This document shows, piece after piece, positions 7,518 to 7,639 of a stretch of DNA of 7,639 bases. The DNA is from Polynucleobacter sp. (GTDB lineage Bacteria; Pseudomonadota; Gammaproteobacteria; Burkholderiales; Burkholderiaceae), in the NCBI GenBank assembly GCA_023257325.1, contig JALRCP010000009.1, positions 1 to 7,639 of the forward strand. The letters run 5' to 3'. Both the position numbers and the translations under genes were made by a program. Under the pieces are notes generated by a model. It saw only the letters and a program-made list of their open reading frames with translations. It was not told the origin of the DNA and did not search any database. The number at the start of each line of letters is the position of its first letter. The stretch's first letter is position 1.

Positions 7518-7559
7518 TATGTGCAATCTAACCCGTCGAGTCTTTTGACGGCTTTATAG
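7500..7559 (+). CDS. Possible 19-residue leader peptide upstream of rpsA
   Basis: TTG at 7500 with AAGGAG 7 nt upstream opens 19 codons reading MPRECWYVQSNPSSLLTAL and ends at TAG 7557-7559, 9 nt before the rpsA ATG. The frame spans both leader hairpins, so a translating ribosome would unfold them and stop next to the rpsA start. Adjacent Trp and Tyr codons at 6 and 7 are notable after an aromatic operon, but two codons are weak evidence for sensing. I recognise no protein family. The reading frame could be chance within a structured leader; only the SD and the position favour translation. Confidence 0.3.
   Translation: MPRECWYVQSNPSSLLTAL
7533..7551 (+). promoter_or_regulatory. rpsA leader hairpin 2
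   Basis: CCGTC (7533-7537) pairs with GACGG (7547-7551). The stem extends by G-U, A-U and G-U pairs to about 8 bp with a 3-nt loop. It ends 17 nt before the rpsA ATG, and the following bases are not a U-tract, so it looks like a translational element rather than a terminator. In E. coli the rpsA leader is also hairpin-rich, lacks a proper SD, and is the target of S1 autoregulation; a similar role here is inferred. Confidence 0.55.
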
Positions 7560-7568
7560 TGAAAACTC

Positions 7569-7639
7569 ATGTCTGAATCTTTTGCAGCTCTATTTGAAGA
7601 ATCCCTAGCCCGCTCTAATATGAAGGCTGGTCAAGTTAT
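7569..7639 (+). CDS. rpsA: 30S ribosomal protein S1, N-terminal fragment
   Basis: The first 23 codons plus two bases of rpsA are present before the window ends. The product begins MSESFAALFEESL and continues with NMKAGQV, the start typical of proteobacterial S1 (E. coli MTESFAQLFEESL) and leading into the first S1/OB-fold domain. S1 binds mRNA on the small subunit and helps start translation of weak-SD or structured messages. ATG 7569 is the only possible start, since an in-frame TGA lies at 7560-7562. No Shine-Dalgarno is seen in the 15 bases before it. Position after cmk is the standard arrangement. The gene is cut by the window edge, not by a mutation. Confidence 0.93.
   Translation, partial: MSESFAALFEESLARSNMKAGQV

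Noticed and set aside
7519..7548. Second tiny frame, ATG 7519 (9 codons), in the rpsA leader
   Set aside because: No ribosome binding site precedes it, and its length is within chance.
7533..7559. Hairpin 2 as a transcription terminator between cmk and rpsA
   Set aside because: The sequence after the stem is CTTTATAG, not a run of T, and termination here would cut off rpsA, which is essential in most bacteria.
7500..7559. Leader peptide as a remnant of a NusG/RfaH-like N-terminus (WYVQ)
   Set aside because: Only four residues resemble the NusG start, and the frame has no further similarity. Chance is the better explanation.

Overview
The window is an almost gap-free run of plus-strand genes for serine and aromatic amino-acid biosynthesis, ending at the translation genes cmk and rpsA. 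The order is serC - pheA - hisC - tyrA - aroA - FAD-dependent oxidoreductase - cmk - rpsA (start only). This is the classic proteobacterial 'supraoperon' order known from Pseudomonas, Neisseria and the Burkholderiales. Protein wording (SerC with FLQGGAIGENA, a fused chorismate mutase-prephenate dehydratase, separate tyrA and aroA) and moderate GC (mid to high 40s percent by eye) suggest a betaproteobacterium, perhaps a Polynucleobacter-like member of the Burkholderiales. The genus is inference.

Layout: positions 1-17 are only the ribosome-binding region of serC. From 18 to 6659 six genes are packed tightly. serC/pheA overlap by 11 nt if pheA starts at its best-supported GTG, pheA/hisC are 18 nt apart, hisC/tyrA overlap as ATGA, tyrA/aroA overlap as TGATG, and aroA and the oxidoreductase are 1 nt apart. 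A 128-nt AT-rich spacer (6660-6787) follows, the only real break, then cmk (6788-7459). A 109-nt leader with two predicted hairpins (7460-7568) precedes rpsA, whose first 23 codons are present.

How the genes work together: AroA makes EPSP, one step before chorismate. PheA converts chorismate to prephenate and then phenylpyruvate. TyrA oxidises prephenate to 4-hydroxyphenylpyruvate. The HisC-type aminotransferase can supply amino transfer to these keto acids and/or histidinol phosphate. SerC supplies phosphoserine and can also act in PLP synthesis, so it may support the aminotransferases. SerC and HisC both use glutamate and release 2-oxoglutarate. The inserted FAD enzyme resembles the L-2-hydroxyglutarate dehydrogenase/oxidase family, which would return a 2-oxoglutarate side product to the pool. 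That link is a hypothesis.

The points most worth a second look are the FAD oxidoreductase inserted into the supraoperon and the rpsA leader. The leader has no Shine-Dalgarno next to rpsA, two hairpins, and a possible 19-codon upstream ORF with its own strong AAGGAG site. Smaller points are start choices for pheA and aroA, an altered active-site motif in TyrA, and the SD-less AU-rich leader of cmk. I saw no mobile element, CRISPR array, tRNA or rRNA, and no convincing minus-strand gene.
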